64,000 nucleotides of DNA from Plectrocnemia conspersa (Eukaryota; Arthropoda; Insecta; Trichoptera; Polycentropodidae): assembly GCA_009617715.1 (NCBI GenBank), contig VTFK01000205.1:832215-896214 (forward strand), read 5' to 3'. Below are positions 1 to 12,117 of this stretch, one piece after another. Position numbers and translations under genes: made by a program. Each line of letters begins with the position of its first letter. The first letter of the stretch is position 1. The notes below the pieces were generated by a model. It ran no database searches, was not told the DNA's origin, and saw only the letters and a program-made list of their open reading frames with translations.

Positions 1-3000
1 AAAATGTTAAACTCAAGTTGTTTTCAAGGCACTGGCCTTGAAAACAACAAAATAGTTGAGTACAAAACTTTAGTATTTGTCTCCTTCAATAATATTTATA
101 TATCGGTTCATCAAAGTTAATCGAGTCAAAGGAATATGATACTGTGTTCCTCCTGAAGACAGAAGAGCCCACAAAAGATATACAGTGATGAAACTGTTTA
201 TATGGCACACTCTACCCTATCACAATTGGATGAAACATAATACATTACAGAATGCATATTCTATCGAGAAATGCAATATAACAGTAAAACAATTAGTTTT
301 AGCACTAAGCTAAATGCTAAATTAAATGAGCAATATATATATAATTCCATAAAACAAATTGTTTCTGCATTAACAGTGAATACCTTATGAATAACTGCAA
401 CGAATCCTTTTCTGAATTAAAAATTCGAAGATTTGCCTTACATAAATACACAAATAATTTGTTTTATGGAACAAATTATTTATTTATATGCACATATTCC
501 CTTTAAAATCGCACACAATTTCAATGCTTTGATTTTAAGATATGATATGTAAGTCGAAAACAGCACTATACTATTCTATGATAATGTAAGTGTAATATTA
601 TATTAATTTATAAGTAAAATTGTTTTTAAATATAGTATAATTTGTAGAATTTTTATTTAACATCATGTTGAATTTTACATTCTATTTGTATCATTATTCT
701 TCATCGGCCACAATTATTATAAACTAATATCGAATTGTTGATACGTAATTCTAATGATATGTGGCAGCCGCTCGATTTATATACTTTGAAGTTCCGCCAT
801 TGAAGAAATGATTTTCTATCGTCAATCATACACATTATAAGTACTTGTCAATAAATAGCTTCCTTCCTTCATTCGCGACAGTGAATTGAATCAAGATGAC
901 CGCGATGTCACGGTCTCGCTTCAAAGATAACAGATCCATTCCTATTGTATTACAATATCACTCCGTGTATATGTGCACGCGTTAACTTTGCCGTTAAATA
1001 TGACCCCGCGGGGTCGCCTCGAGCTTTCCACGTTCCAAATGATTGTCCTCTTTGAAATAGTTCGACCTCCTCTGCCGTTTGTGACACATTGTGCTGAGTA
1101 CGCTATTATTATATACCACATAAACATATTGAAATACGCGCATTTACAATTGCGGTTACATTGTGCCTAACTCGCTCGCATGTGTGTTTTATATCAAATG
1201 ATTTGACGCTATCGAATTTCATCAGGGACATGATGATACGCTTCTCTTCTAAATCGCTTCAGATTTGCAAATCTTCTCGTATGGTCTTGTGAAACGGCGA
1301 TTTTTTAAAGGTAAACCTTGACACGTAAACCGAGAACGTGGTTAGCGTTATGATTATGTATGAATGTATGAACCGTCGGATTTATCAACGCGTTCTTTCG
1401 AATTTTATATCGGGTGTGTGAGGCGTGTCTATAACTTTTGTCAGTTCGGTATATTTCCATTGGTTGCTACCCCTAAAAATATCAGAAGTCGAGGGAGGTC
1501 GAGTTCCGTCCATGACCTATATTTATAGAGATGTATTATATTACGGAGCTCAGTGCTCACGTATTGATTTTTCCTCTCGCTAAACGCCAAATCACGTGTC
1601 GGATGTTACTCTCAATTGATTTTCCATTGATATTAGTTGTAGATTTGTCACGTTTTGTTCGATCTGCGTAATAGTGACATTCTTTTGAAAAAAATGGTTC
1701 TATAATATAAGCAAATATCACCGAAATCCCCTCGAATTTCTCTCTCAATAACTGCTATTTGTCATATTCTAAGAAAATTGTCCATATTTGGCAGCGCCAT
1801 GATTCTGATACAAAATAAAAAGGGTCTTTGGTAATAAAAGTTCATAGTCATTGTAGTTATGCCACTGTAACGTAGACATGTTTTGCTCTTAGTATTATTA
1901 TGTACATATGTATACAATGTATTATTTGTAATTATTTTACAATCCATAAATTAAACTTTCGTTCGTTGGACCTTAATATTGTATTTATTATTTTCTTTTG
2001 GCGATAATATATATTTTGCGGTTTTATGCGTTCAAGCTCATTATCATGTTAAGCTAACGATTTTGCAACATATTGTACAGCGACGCAATTCCCGTTTTTC
2101 AATTGCGACGGTTCGGGCGAGGGCGGCAGCTTTCGTATCGATCCGGCGCCCCCTCCCCCAATGAGGTGACGATCAACAGCCTCCGGATCGCGGAAACGAC
2201 AACCTCCGCCGTTCTGGTGGTGTTGTTTGCACGCTCCGGCGAACTCCTAGCGGTAAAAGCCGGAGTCGTTGATCGTTCCTGTCCTGTTTGGCATCGCGTC
2301 GTCCGCCTCTTTTTGTTCTGAACTAGCGGCCTATTACCAAAAACGGCTATGCGAAACACTACTTACAATGCCCTTTCGTCGCATTGGATAGGCTTGGAAC
2401 GTTTCATACGCTAAAAACTTGAACAACCAAATAATATAGGGGTCAAAATCTATAAACAAGAAGTAGTATTAAAAAATCGAGCTTAGGTGATGAGGCGAAA
2501 GGCTTGATACTTGTATATATGATATGACTATGCATTCTATGGCCTACATACGTCCTACCTGGGTGGTTGCCGGGGTTATGTTAACGAGCGTTTAGTGCGC
2601 GCTTGCACATATCAGCCGTTTAGTATTAATATAATTATTGAACATGATCAAATAAGTTTAAAAAACTGGCCTAAATACAATGATATTTTTAATGTATCTG
2701 TACATTTAAATGTATCTCTTGTAGTTTGCATTTCATTAGGGTGTGAATTCCGGAAAATATTTATCCATACTTTATATTTAAACGAGCATTTAAAATTGCC
2801 CGCTAATGGTGCGGTTTCAGTGTCGGCTTAAATACGCATCGCCACGAAATGTATACAAGTAAAGTACCGTAGCGAATCATCAAAATATTTGAATACTCTT
2901 TCCACATTTGTTTGGATTGAATTTAACGGCCAATCAACTCCCCATCTCGTCTTTTTACCGTTCCTCCGTATTCGGAGATGATTGCTCGTTAAAATTGGTA

Positions 3001-4084
3001 CAAAAAAGCGCCAAATTGTAAAGAAAATTCAATTAGGCAATGCGCGCACTCCCAAGAAATTATTGTTGCTCCGTTATAAAATTAGCAAACATGCGTTAAA
3101 TTAACGTGAAATTGTAAATAATGAAGTGGCTTTATCATAGAAACGTGTATTTATAGACAAAACAGGCGACTGTCTATGTAATTTGTCAATGTCGGGCGAA
3201 GGTGAAGTTTACTAAGGCAGCGTTTACGTGGTATTATTTGGGGCTGAGGCACATTAACGTGACATGTTTTTTTTACCCTATATATAGAAAAAAACCTAAA
3301 ATTTCCTACTGCTCATAATTCCATTCAATGTAAACATCCGTATGTATTATATTTTTATTCGTGTTATAATTATTGAGCTATGTAAAAAAAGCTTTTCATG
3401 TATATACTATTTTTTCAAATGTATTATTGATTGTATGCTATTCTAAAACGTAGTCGGTGCTTCGATTTATACGTGAATTTCCTTTGAATTTACTTTAATC
3501 CGCTTCAATCAAAATAAAAAGTCTTCTACTAGAAAATCGTATACATTGAGAAATAACACTCCCCGTAGCATTGTGATTTTATCGACATTGACAGTTAAAT
3601 CTTGTCACCGTCTCAAACCTGTTTTCCACTTCAAAAATCACACATTTTTCTAGCATGAAAGTTTCCATGCTAAGTATAATAAGTTACTGTCTCTTCCTAA
3701 TCTTCCGGTAAATATTTTATGATTGTACCTCAATTTATTGAATTAGATTCCAGTCGATCATTGACATTGAGTATCAAGTTGTCCCATTTTTTCCTTACCT
3801 TTGCAAAAAATGTATAATCGGTGTTTGTTAACAGTAGTCGTATCATTGATGTTATTTAGTAACGATATTTTCAATCCTAAATTAACAATGGCAGTAGAGA
3901 TAAAATAATCTCAGTTAAGCTATATTATGCTTTATGAGTTTCAACTCAATCAATGCAATGGGCAGGGATGCCGTTAAATTTAGAAAGTGTCAAATGTGGT
4001 TCTAAAAATTTCGTTCCGGAAATTTTGACATGGTTGTTAGTGAGAATATTTGACCTGCCATCAAATTAGCTCCGAGATTAACGA
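1..4084. other. Intronic DNA, no gene recognised; GC-rich island inside
   Basis: Probably part of the first lap intron. AT-rich throughout except about 2065-2335, which is much richer in G and C and open in two overlapping frames (82 codons on + from 2073, 86 codons on - from 2359). Neither frame gives a protein I recognise. The island could be a promoter, a 5' UTR exon or an old transposon. Around 840-1100 there is a milder GC rise. Confidence 0.5.
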
Positions 4085-4815
4085 TACAGAAGCTAGTACA
4101 AAACCTCATAGACATTTAAAATCTTAGAAAAGATTAATTTGCAATGTATGGGTATCTCATACATGATCCGAGAAAAACCTCGCGCAGCGAATCTCAATAT
4201 GCCAATAATTAATGATTTATTTTTGAGTCGAATTGTTACTGAAGATGAGAAATGTATCCTTTACACAAGTAAAAGGCAGTGGTTGGATGCTAATCAACTC
4301 CTAATTCCAACCCCGAGGATAGGATTACACCCCGATAAGAAACGTTATGTATTTGGTAGGATATGAAGGAAACAATTCATGATGAGTTATTAGATTATAG
4401 GCAGACAATTACGACAGACACATAGTGTGCTCAGTCAATTCGCTTAAAAGCGACTTAGACCATAAAAAACATTTCCTTATAAATTAAAAAAGGGTCATTT
4501 TACACCAAGGCAGCGTTCACCCGCGTGTACCCAAGAAGACGGTAGAAAAATCAATACATTTTCTCCTTTCTCGCCCACCATATTCTTCGGACATGAGTAT
4601 AATCTATTTAGATCCCTACACGTACCCAATATTTAAAAAAAACATTGCTTTCAAAAATATATTATTTTTTAAGAATCTGATTTCGAAAAAAATTGATTAA
4701 CATGTGGAGAATAATTAAAGAAAAAGATGGAGAATATATTATTTAGAAAAAATCACGTTTTTATTTTTAATTCATTTAACCCGCACCTTAAAAAACTTAT
4801 GGAACAGCCTGATAT
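4085..4815 (+). pseudogene. Mariner-family transposase relic
   Basis: The frame from 4139 reads FLSRIVTEDEKCILYTSKRQ then WLDANQLLIPTP and LHPDKK, the first catalytic block of mariner transposase (the usual DEKW is DEKC). Later pieces in shifted frames read VILHQGSVHPRVPKKTVEK and PPYSSDMSIIYLDP, the second and third catalytic blocks. Frameshifts and stops separate them, so it is dead. The right end at about 4790-4813 looks like an inverted terminal repeat (reverse complement starts TATATCAGGCTGTTCCATAA). No left repeat was found, so the 5' part is lost. Confidence 0.8.
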
Positions 4816-5580
4816 ACATTGGTTAACTCGATATTGGTAAATTCTACAGGAAGGGTAAAGTTTCAGTCCATTTACGTGTATAACAATCAATTTTATGAAA
4901 GTCCGCTAAACAATGGCGGAATTACTCATTTTCCAGTGTTGCTTTCAGTGACAATGGTGTTGTCAGATTTCAAAGCATTTCTGTATAAATAATGTTGTGC
5001 ATGATAAGCCTATTTTAGAATACATGTAAAATTATTATGGCAGTTTTTTCGCGGTACGTCATCCAATTATAACAGACGATACTTTGCCATGTACACGTAC
5101 CTACACGTGTCCAGTATTCGCTATCGTCCATCGTACGTAACGACTCCTTATTCGAAAGAAATATGTTCCAACTCGATGCCATATCTGTCCGCTTGCTTTC
5201 GCCGTCGGTCATGTCACATTTTTTTGCGCCGTCTGTGTATCTATCGTTCTATCTGGGGTGACTTTAACTTTGGTATAGGTGCGACCGTAATCTAATTGAT
5301 CACCGTCGCTCCATCTATTCGGTTAACTGAATAAATAAATGATTGGCCGCGTGGGAGTAGCGAGTTTCGATTTCGATCGATTGACCTGCGCGAACCTCGG
5401 CCAATTGGCCGACGATTTTGCGAAATTCGCGAGTCCTTGCGCGCCAGGAGGAGGATATATTGCTATAATTATGGGGGTAGGTTGCGGACGTAGTTGGCGG
5501 GTGAGCGGTGGTTGAGTCAGATCCGGGTTTCACGCAGAGGGTGTTTTTGTAGAAGCGACTTAAATATATATGCATATATA
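4816..5580. other. Intronic DNA with a GC-rich stretch
   Basis: No exon found. Bases 5340-5560 are GC-richer and hold an open frame on the - strand (5315-5611) rich in Ser and Thr with no family signature. Regulatory sequence or an old repeat are both possible. Confidence 0.35.
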
Positions 5581-6520
5581 CAGCCTTGTCCATAATAAAT
5601 GGGCACCCCAATAAATGTGTTATATCTGAAAAATCGTAAAAATATAAATAAAAAACTGATTAAAGTTCTTTAAAGTGTTTATTTTAAGCTTATTTTTAAT
5701 ATTTAGTAGGCCCGCCCTTAGCTTTAATATCAGCTGCATACTGTCAACTAATGACATGTCAACTTTGGCATACTGTCAACTAATAACATGCAGGTGGAAG
5801 GAGACAATTTTCTCCATTCTCCATTCCATCTGAAATTTTTCTCTCAATTTTGGATTTACAATTGTGTTGAGCAACCTTTCCTTTTAATATTGCACATAAA
5901 TGCTCTATAGGATTTAGATCTGGTGTTTGTGTAAGCCATTCTAAAAGCGTCAAAACCTTTGACATAAACCAACCCTTGCTTTTTAGCGAAGTATTCCACG
6001 GAACGTTTTCTTACTGGAATCAGATGGTAGCCAGGGCATGTACTTGGAAATGTTTTCCAGTTGGATTCCATTAAAGTAGATTTCAATATAAATGTCACTA
6101 TTCACGCTACCCTCGCAAGTGTACAATTTTCTTACCCTTGCTACTGTCATGCAACTCCAGACCATAACGCTTCCGTCACAATATTTGACTCTGGGTACTA
6201 CTCAATCAGCTAGATATTCTTCTCCGACTCTTCGACGCACGTATACTACACCAGGAGGTCCCAAAACCCTAAAAAAGTATGATTATTTAAAAAAAATATT
6301 GCTTTAGAAGTTGTAGAGTAAATTATGTTTTTAATATATTTTTTGTATTATAAACCAATATTAGTTTAAATTTACATCGGACCAAATGACTTTCGCCCAA
6401 TCTCAGTGTTTTCGGGTTCACTCAAACCTTTGAGTTTTATTTATTTCTGAAAGCCGCGGTTTATGTCGAGCTTTATAACCTATGAGCTACACATCATTGA
6501 GTCTTCTGCAACATAAGAAA
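5581..6520 (-). pseudogene. Tc1-family transposase relic
   Basis: Read on the - strand from about 6500: LIGYKARHKPRLSEINKTQ, WAKVIWSDVNLN (first catalytic D), VRRRVGEEYLAD, SVMVWSCMTVARVRKLYTCE, YMPWLPSDSSKKTFRGILR, then TPDLNPIEHLCAILKGKVAQ containing the catalytic E of a DD34E transposase. Several frameshifts and stops break it. The right edge starts CAGCCTTGTCCATAATAAAT at 5581, preceded by TA, as expected for a Tc1 terminal repeat and target site. The opposite terminal repeat is absent. A short direct duplication (CATACTGTCAACTAAT) lies at about 5739 and 5770. Confidence 0.85.
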
Positions 6521-8279
6521 ATAACCTAAATGTTAATATTATTAGGAACGTATGATAATGACGTCTGTTCCAAGTCGGAAGCGAAGTGATGGCTGTGTCA
6601 AAACGACTGTCCAATGCTATTATTCTGAGCGGAAACAGACTATTTGATATTGTCTAGTAGAGATCTAGGTTCATAAATCGGTAAGATCGGCAGTTATATA
6701 ATTCTAATGAATGTATAATCCGGAGTTCGCTAGCTGTTTGGGGGAGAAATTTTTGCACCGACTATCGTATTATGCACTGACATTTCTGTTAACGGTTTTC
6801 TTGTGCTTTTAAACTGTTAAATTAATGTCGGCTCAGATACAAAATTGTTTGTATAACTTCGTTTTTATAAAGTCCAAAGAACATTCATAGATCAATCAGT
6901 TGCATATAAGTTTTTAGCAAATCCTTGCAAACAATCTATAAACTTAACTTAGCATATGTATAATACATACTGAATATAATATAGCACTTTACGTATTAAA
7001 TTTTTCCTCAACGTTAATATGGATATTACAAACATATTTATTATACCCACTTTGCCAATTAGAGTGGTACATGTACGTATCTTATAATATATTATAGTAT
7101 TTCATCACTATCTGGCATTTTGTATGCTGCGTCCAAATCATTTGATTAACAATGTGAAATCATTATAAACGAGAAAACATGTTCACCATACTTGTTAAGC
7201 AATATTCTATATTTTATTTAATTAAATATGTATGCATCAATGATATTACCATCAAGAATGAACCTATGTACGAATGTGGTATTTCGCTGCATGCATAACC
7301 AACCATGCTTCTGTATCATCGACATACCGACTGATGACGAGAAGATAAAATATTGACCGTGGGATCGTCCGACCACTGCTCTCGCATACTCGACTTACAC
7401 ACGTTTCTCATCGTCCATTCAGTTTTCTTTATAAGCACACGCCTGGTTTCGAGTCAATAAACGAACGTTCCGCCGATGGTACTTTTTAACCTTTTAGCGA
7501 CTGCGGTGTCTATGTGTGTGACTAACGCGATCGTTATTCCACGGACTATCACCTGAGCAAACGCTCGAAAGCATTGTTTTATCAGTTGGTTCAAAGTACA
7601 TACATCATGTGTGTGTATGTATAATAACTAGTTTGTGAGAGGAGAATCGAATACCTATCTATAAAAGTTATAATCAAAAGTTTCGCTGTGATAATCGATC
7701 CGGGAAGTCGAAATTTCTGCTGATCGTCTCCGACGTAACCGGAACGATTATGCATTTTTTTTTCGAAACGATCGAGGCTAATGCAAAAATGTCGTTTTAT
7801 ATAATATGCCGTTTTGCAATGGTCGGTTCGACTGTAACTGATTGCGAAATAGTTGTGCTGTTGCGATTCACGATGGTATATTATATTTGTATCAAATTTA
7901 CTATTCAATTTGTATAATTTACCCGTGCAAGGTTGTATTGTTATCTCTTATTTCGTGCTCTTGTTATCATTTTATTTGTGTAACTCAAATATGAAAAGCG
8001 CGTGATTTTTGCGCTATTTTAAAACTGGTGAACTATTTTAAAATTATTTGTAACACAGGTGATTCAATTCGAGTTTTATATGTTAGCAGCACTAAATCAG
8101 AAAACTGTCAATAATTACGCGTGTTCAAAGTGTTCAAATGTTAGTTTGCAACAACACATTTATATAATGGATCGCTTAACCATCGCTCAAGGCGTTATAA
8201 TTGTTCTATAGAAATAGCAATTATTAACGAACTGTGTATCGAAATTTACTAGAAATTGTGGTCAATTTCATCGTCATAC
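6521..8279. other. Intronic DNA including a dispersed repeat (about 6575-6850)
   Basis: The segment 6575-6850 resembles 13640-14060 and, inverted, 47130-47220. The shared core is a block whose reverse translation is close to SLFPPRIIALSR. The rest is AT-rich with no exon or RNA gene seen. The 7380-7560 stretch is slightly GC-richer. Confidence 0.4.
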
Positions 8280-9660
8280 CGTGCGAATAATTCGCAACGT
8301 AGTGAAAAAAATTCAAGAGACTAGAAGCGTTGGAGGTATGATAAGGCCACTATATCATCGTGGCGCCCGTTCAGGCTAGAATATTGCTACTGTTAATGAA
8401 AGTGTGGCCGAAGACACGGAATCGTTGATTCGTCGGCGCTCGCAGCATTTGGCCTTTTTTACGGCTCCCTTTAGGGCCCATACGCACTGTCGGCTAGCCG
8501 CCGGCGACTAGCCGCCCGGCGACTGTACTTTGTATGGTTTTAAATGGGTGCATACGCACGCAGGCGCCGAGTCACCGGAGCGTCAGGCGCGATCCTGCGC
8601 AGAGGTGATGCACAGGCGACTTGCCTGTCGCGGCAACCTATAAAAGCATGGGTTTAGATGAGTGCATTCGCACGAGGAGCGACTTTCGAGGCGACTTATA
8701 CATCATTCACAAAAAATGGCTTCGACACAGAAACGCTCATCGTAGAAATTGAATCCTGAATCGCTTACAATAATTTTATATGAATATTGATAACGAAAAA
8801 AAAATACTATGAAATAATATGTATAATTATTTTATATTATTTCTTGCTTCTCGATTTAAATTAATTTTATTAACATAACACAGATACATTTATAATTGCA
8901 TTTGGGAAACAAAAAGCGTTTCATACGGGGAAATTCAATATTATATTGAAATTAAAATAATATTTTTTTCTCTTTAAAATTAATATTGCAATTTCTTCGC
9001 GAATGTACTACCCGACCTCGAGTCGCTCGGCTTAGCCGCCTAGTCTAGTTACCTACGTTTTTGAGCCGGCCGCCGCTAGTCGCCGGCGGCTAGCCGACAG
9101 TGCGTATGGGCCCTTAGCGCATTTTGCACCTGGACTTGCACCTTTACCCGTATAACTCAGATAACACAAGAACTGAAGCCGAAAGACCGTGGATAGCGAA
9201 TAATTTACGCAGAGCAGGTATTTTTAACGCTAGTTTTTTTTCCATTTCCACCTCTTTGGGTATGTTACTAAGCAGAATTGCCGCATATGGGGTGAAGAAA
9301 ATTCTCATGTGATTCACGAGAGACTATTAAATGGACAAAAATGATGCGCATTGTGGTCAGGCGGCGTCATTGGGTCTTACTTTTTTAAAAACGATGAAGG
9401 TTGGACTGCAACAGTCAACGGTAAGCGCTATAGGGACATGATAACTGTTTATTTTTGGAAATCGAAATCGAAGATATTGCTGTGGAAGACACGTTGTTCC
9501 AACAAAACGGCGCAACATGCCACATATAGGATGCAAGGTTGAATGTTTTGCGTGGAAAGTTCCTAGGTCTCATTATTTCACGTTTTGCTGACGTCAACTA
9601 GCCACCAAGATCATGCGATTTAACACCGCCGACAAACCCGAAACGTTGGAACACCTAAAA
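8280..9660 (+). pseudogene. Tc1/mariner-superfamily (DDE_3 type) transposase relic split by a MITE
   Basis: Before the inserted element the + strand reads ETRSVGGMIRPLYHRGARSG, stop, NIATVNESVAEDTESLIRRR, the helix-turn-helix and linker of an insect IS630/Tc1-like transposase. After it (9117 on) it resumes RILHLDLHLYPYN, NTRTEAERP, then CGQAASLGLTFLKTM and AWKVPRSHYF-like pieces covering the DDE domain, and KPETLEHLKSYY at the end. Removing 8474-9113 and one TTA copy rejoins the frame at the expected place (the RILHxDLH motif). Stops and frameshifts make it non-functional. Confidence 0.78.
8474..9113. mobile_element. PIF/Harbinger-like MITE with 39-bp perfect TIRs and TTA duplication
   Basis: The left end (8474-8512, starting GGGCCCATACGCACTGTCGG) is repeated exactly in inverse at 9075-9113. 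TTA flanks both sides (8471-8473 and 9114-9116). A 3-bp TTA duplication with GG-starting TIRs is the PIF/Harbinger signature. The ends are very GC-rich and the middle AT-rich. Imperfect subterminal repeats (GGGTGCATACGCACGCAGG and GAGTGCATTCGCACGAGGA) lie inside the left half. There is no transposase, so it is non-autonomous. The perfect TIRs suggest a fairly recent insertion. Confidence 0.85.
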
Positions 9661-9679
9661 AGTTATTATATATTATATA

Positions 9680-9996
9680 GGGACAGAATAGCGCAGTCCG
9701 TAACGTCTTAGACTAGTAACTCTGAGGTTACGGCTTCGAGCCTTGGCAGCGGTACTCGAATTTTTAATTATTTAAAACTGGCCCCAGCTGTAGTGACATC
9801 TATTGATTATAAATTATAATACACATAATAATTAATAATTATTAATATAATGTCACCATTCACAGAGTCTGGTGGTTAATACTTATAGATATTTACTATG
9901 TTTGATTGACTTACTCAGTTGGCACAGATTTATCTCGTTGTAACGCATTGGGCTTACCCTATCAAGTTACAGCGGAAGATTTAATACAAAAAAATA
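9680..9996 (+). mobile_element. tRNA-derived SINE, copy 1
   Basis: A pol III-type head: an A-box-like TAGCGCAGTCCG at 9689-9700 and a B-box-like GGCTTCGAGCC at 9732-9742, 43 bp apart. The body matches copy 2 at 22377 over about 300 bp, including a CTGGCCCCAGCTGTAGTGAC-like block, an AT-rich middle, TGGTGGTTAATAC, and CGTTGTAACGCA near the 3' end. It ends in an A-rich stretch. Not an intact tRNA gene: the acceptor stem does not close. Confidence 0.75.
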
Positions 9997-11116
9997 TGAT
10001 TTTATTTTAGTAATTTGTATTTTTTACCTGTTTTTTTTATATAATCTAAATTGAATATGAACGTAAGTTGCATTAGGTCAAAAAAAAAATATTAGTAGCG
10101 CTTTACCTGTTTCATATAATATCTAAAAGTAATAAAAATTATTTTATTTTGCTAATATTTGTTAAATATTTAGAATTCAATAAATACTTTTTAAATCAAA
10201 TATCTGTAATAAATATTACCTTTGGTTAATTTGTACTGTTTTCATATTAGTTGATTTTTTGATTATGTAGTTAATAAAGAATGATACAGCTGGTTGAGTT
10301 TGTTAATAATGTTCATATCATATGTAAAGTTTAACCCTTCGATAACCGTTCTTTAATCAATATTATTTTTATATTGCCATATAAATAAGCCTTTTTAATT
10401 CGTATATTCGATATCATTTGTAACGTGCTATTCTTATCTTACACACAGTTTTTATTAATATAAACCTGTCCGAGCAGCATGGTGACATCTAAAGGTCGGA
10501 AGTTATACACATACAAAATTTGTGTTTATTTTTATAGATACGAGTTTTTGAAATTCGCTTCGCAATCAGTGCAATTTTGAATATATATTTGCACTACTTC
10601 ACAGTCTTCAAAATTGCCTCACATTTTGGGTTGAATTCTTGAGAGTATATGACTGCTTAGCTGGATCTAATCTGAAAATCGATGTGAAAGTGCTGCTTTT
10701 AAGGATCGTCTCGGACGTTTTGGCATGCTCTGTTAAAACCTCGTTTACTCCTGAAGGAAGTCCACGCCTCTTCCAATTGGTGGAGGAATCGTTCTTTTTA
10801 TTATTGTATGATAAAAATCTTATTGGACTATATCTACGTAGTATAATGTGAAAATCGTTTTATCGGCAACGTGGTACTCTTATGGATTGTAAAATCTTCT
10901 GTCCTGTGAAGATATGTTCTTTATTTACATATAATATATACTTTTTTGATGCGAGTTTTGCAATTGTTAATATATACCATTGGATAGATTCGCAATCGTT
11001 TATTTAATATAATCGGCAATAAGGTATTTTTTGAAATGTAGGTACAACTTTATACCTATTGGCGCATACCATCGTATTATGCACCGACCCTTCGGCGTTG
11101 TTCTGGTAGTACAGTA
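9997..11116. other. Intronic DNA, nothing recognised
   Basis: AT-rich. A 70-codon open frame at 10639-10851 matches no family I know and lacks codon bias or splice context. It may be part of an old transposon. Confidence 0.4.
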
Positions 11117-12117
11117 CAGGCGACCCTCGACTTTCGCACATAATTGGTTCCTGAAAATATGTGCGAATGTTGAATGTACGAAAGTCGAGGGAAGTAAAAA
11201 AAATGAAATTGTGTGTATTTTAAAATATTTATTTATCAAGTAAATATAAGATGTTTAAGAGGCGTTTAAGTGGGGTTTGCGGGTGTTTCCTTTGAAAAGT
11301 TATCAAGAGTTAACTGTTTTCCACTTTTCTTTTCTTCATATAGTATTTTATAACATGCTATGTTTTTATTGATCGCCCCACGCACTTGAGATATGCGTTC
11401 TCCATTGGGATCACAATCTTCCATAATATTTAAAAATTTGTCAAGGTGCGTGAAGGCTTCATTCATATTTTTTATTGTTAAAGAGTTTTCCTAAATAAAC
11501 CTGTCTCATCTACATTAAATATTTGGCTAGAGGAATATTCTACATCTTCAATAATTTTGGATAATTAGAAAATAAATTCTTTTGCAGCATCTTTATCCAC
11601 ATCAGCCGATTCTCAAGTAAATTTAATATTATTAAAAGAATACCTTATTTTAAAATTGTAAAACCAACCGTTATTTGCTTGAAAAACCGTGTTAAAATAT
11701 TTTTTAATCTATCCTTCCAATCTTTGTACAAACTAAGAGCTTTTGCTTGAATAATTGAAATACTCAGAGGGACATCTTTTTTTGATGTTGGTCATCGATC
11801 TACAATGACAAAGATTTTCCATTTCATCCATGTTTTTTTTTGCTGTGTTTTTTTGGAAACATATCATTAAAGATTGTGGAAATATATCTTTATTTTCCAC
11901 AATTTTGAACCTATTCCTTAATTATATTTTTATTTTGCAAAATTGAACATATCGTATACCTGTTTGTATCATACGAACGTCCGATTGAAGCAGAAGGTTC
12001 ACCGCTATCAGAACGTTTTTTTAAATAAAAATTAAATTTAAAAAAATTGTTTTTTTTTAAATGTGCGAAATAGCGAATTGTGCGAAAGTCGAACGTTCGA
12101 AAGTCGAGAGCAGCCTG
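11117..12117 (-). mobile_element. Tigger/pogo-type element, internally deleted, copy 1
   Basis: Terminal inverted repeats CAGGCGACCCTCGACTTTCG and (inverted) CAGGCTGCTCTCGACTTTCG, each flanked by TA. On the - strand a remnant near 11530 reads QIFNVDETGLF, the first DDE block of Tigger/jerky transposases, and 11466-11266 reads MNEAFTHLDKFLNIMEDCDP to [15 protein letters not shown], the C terminus. The DDE core between them is missing, with the same junction as the copy at 62177-63179. Confidence 0.88.

Noticed and set aside
9680..9760. tRNA gene
   Set aside because: A and B boxes are present, but the acceptor stem does not pair and the anticodon loop is wrong in size; the same head recurs with a long body at 22377.
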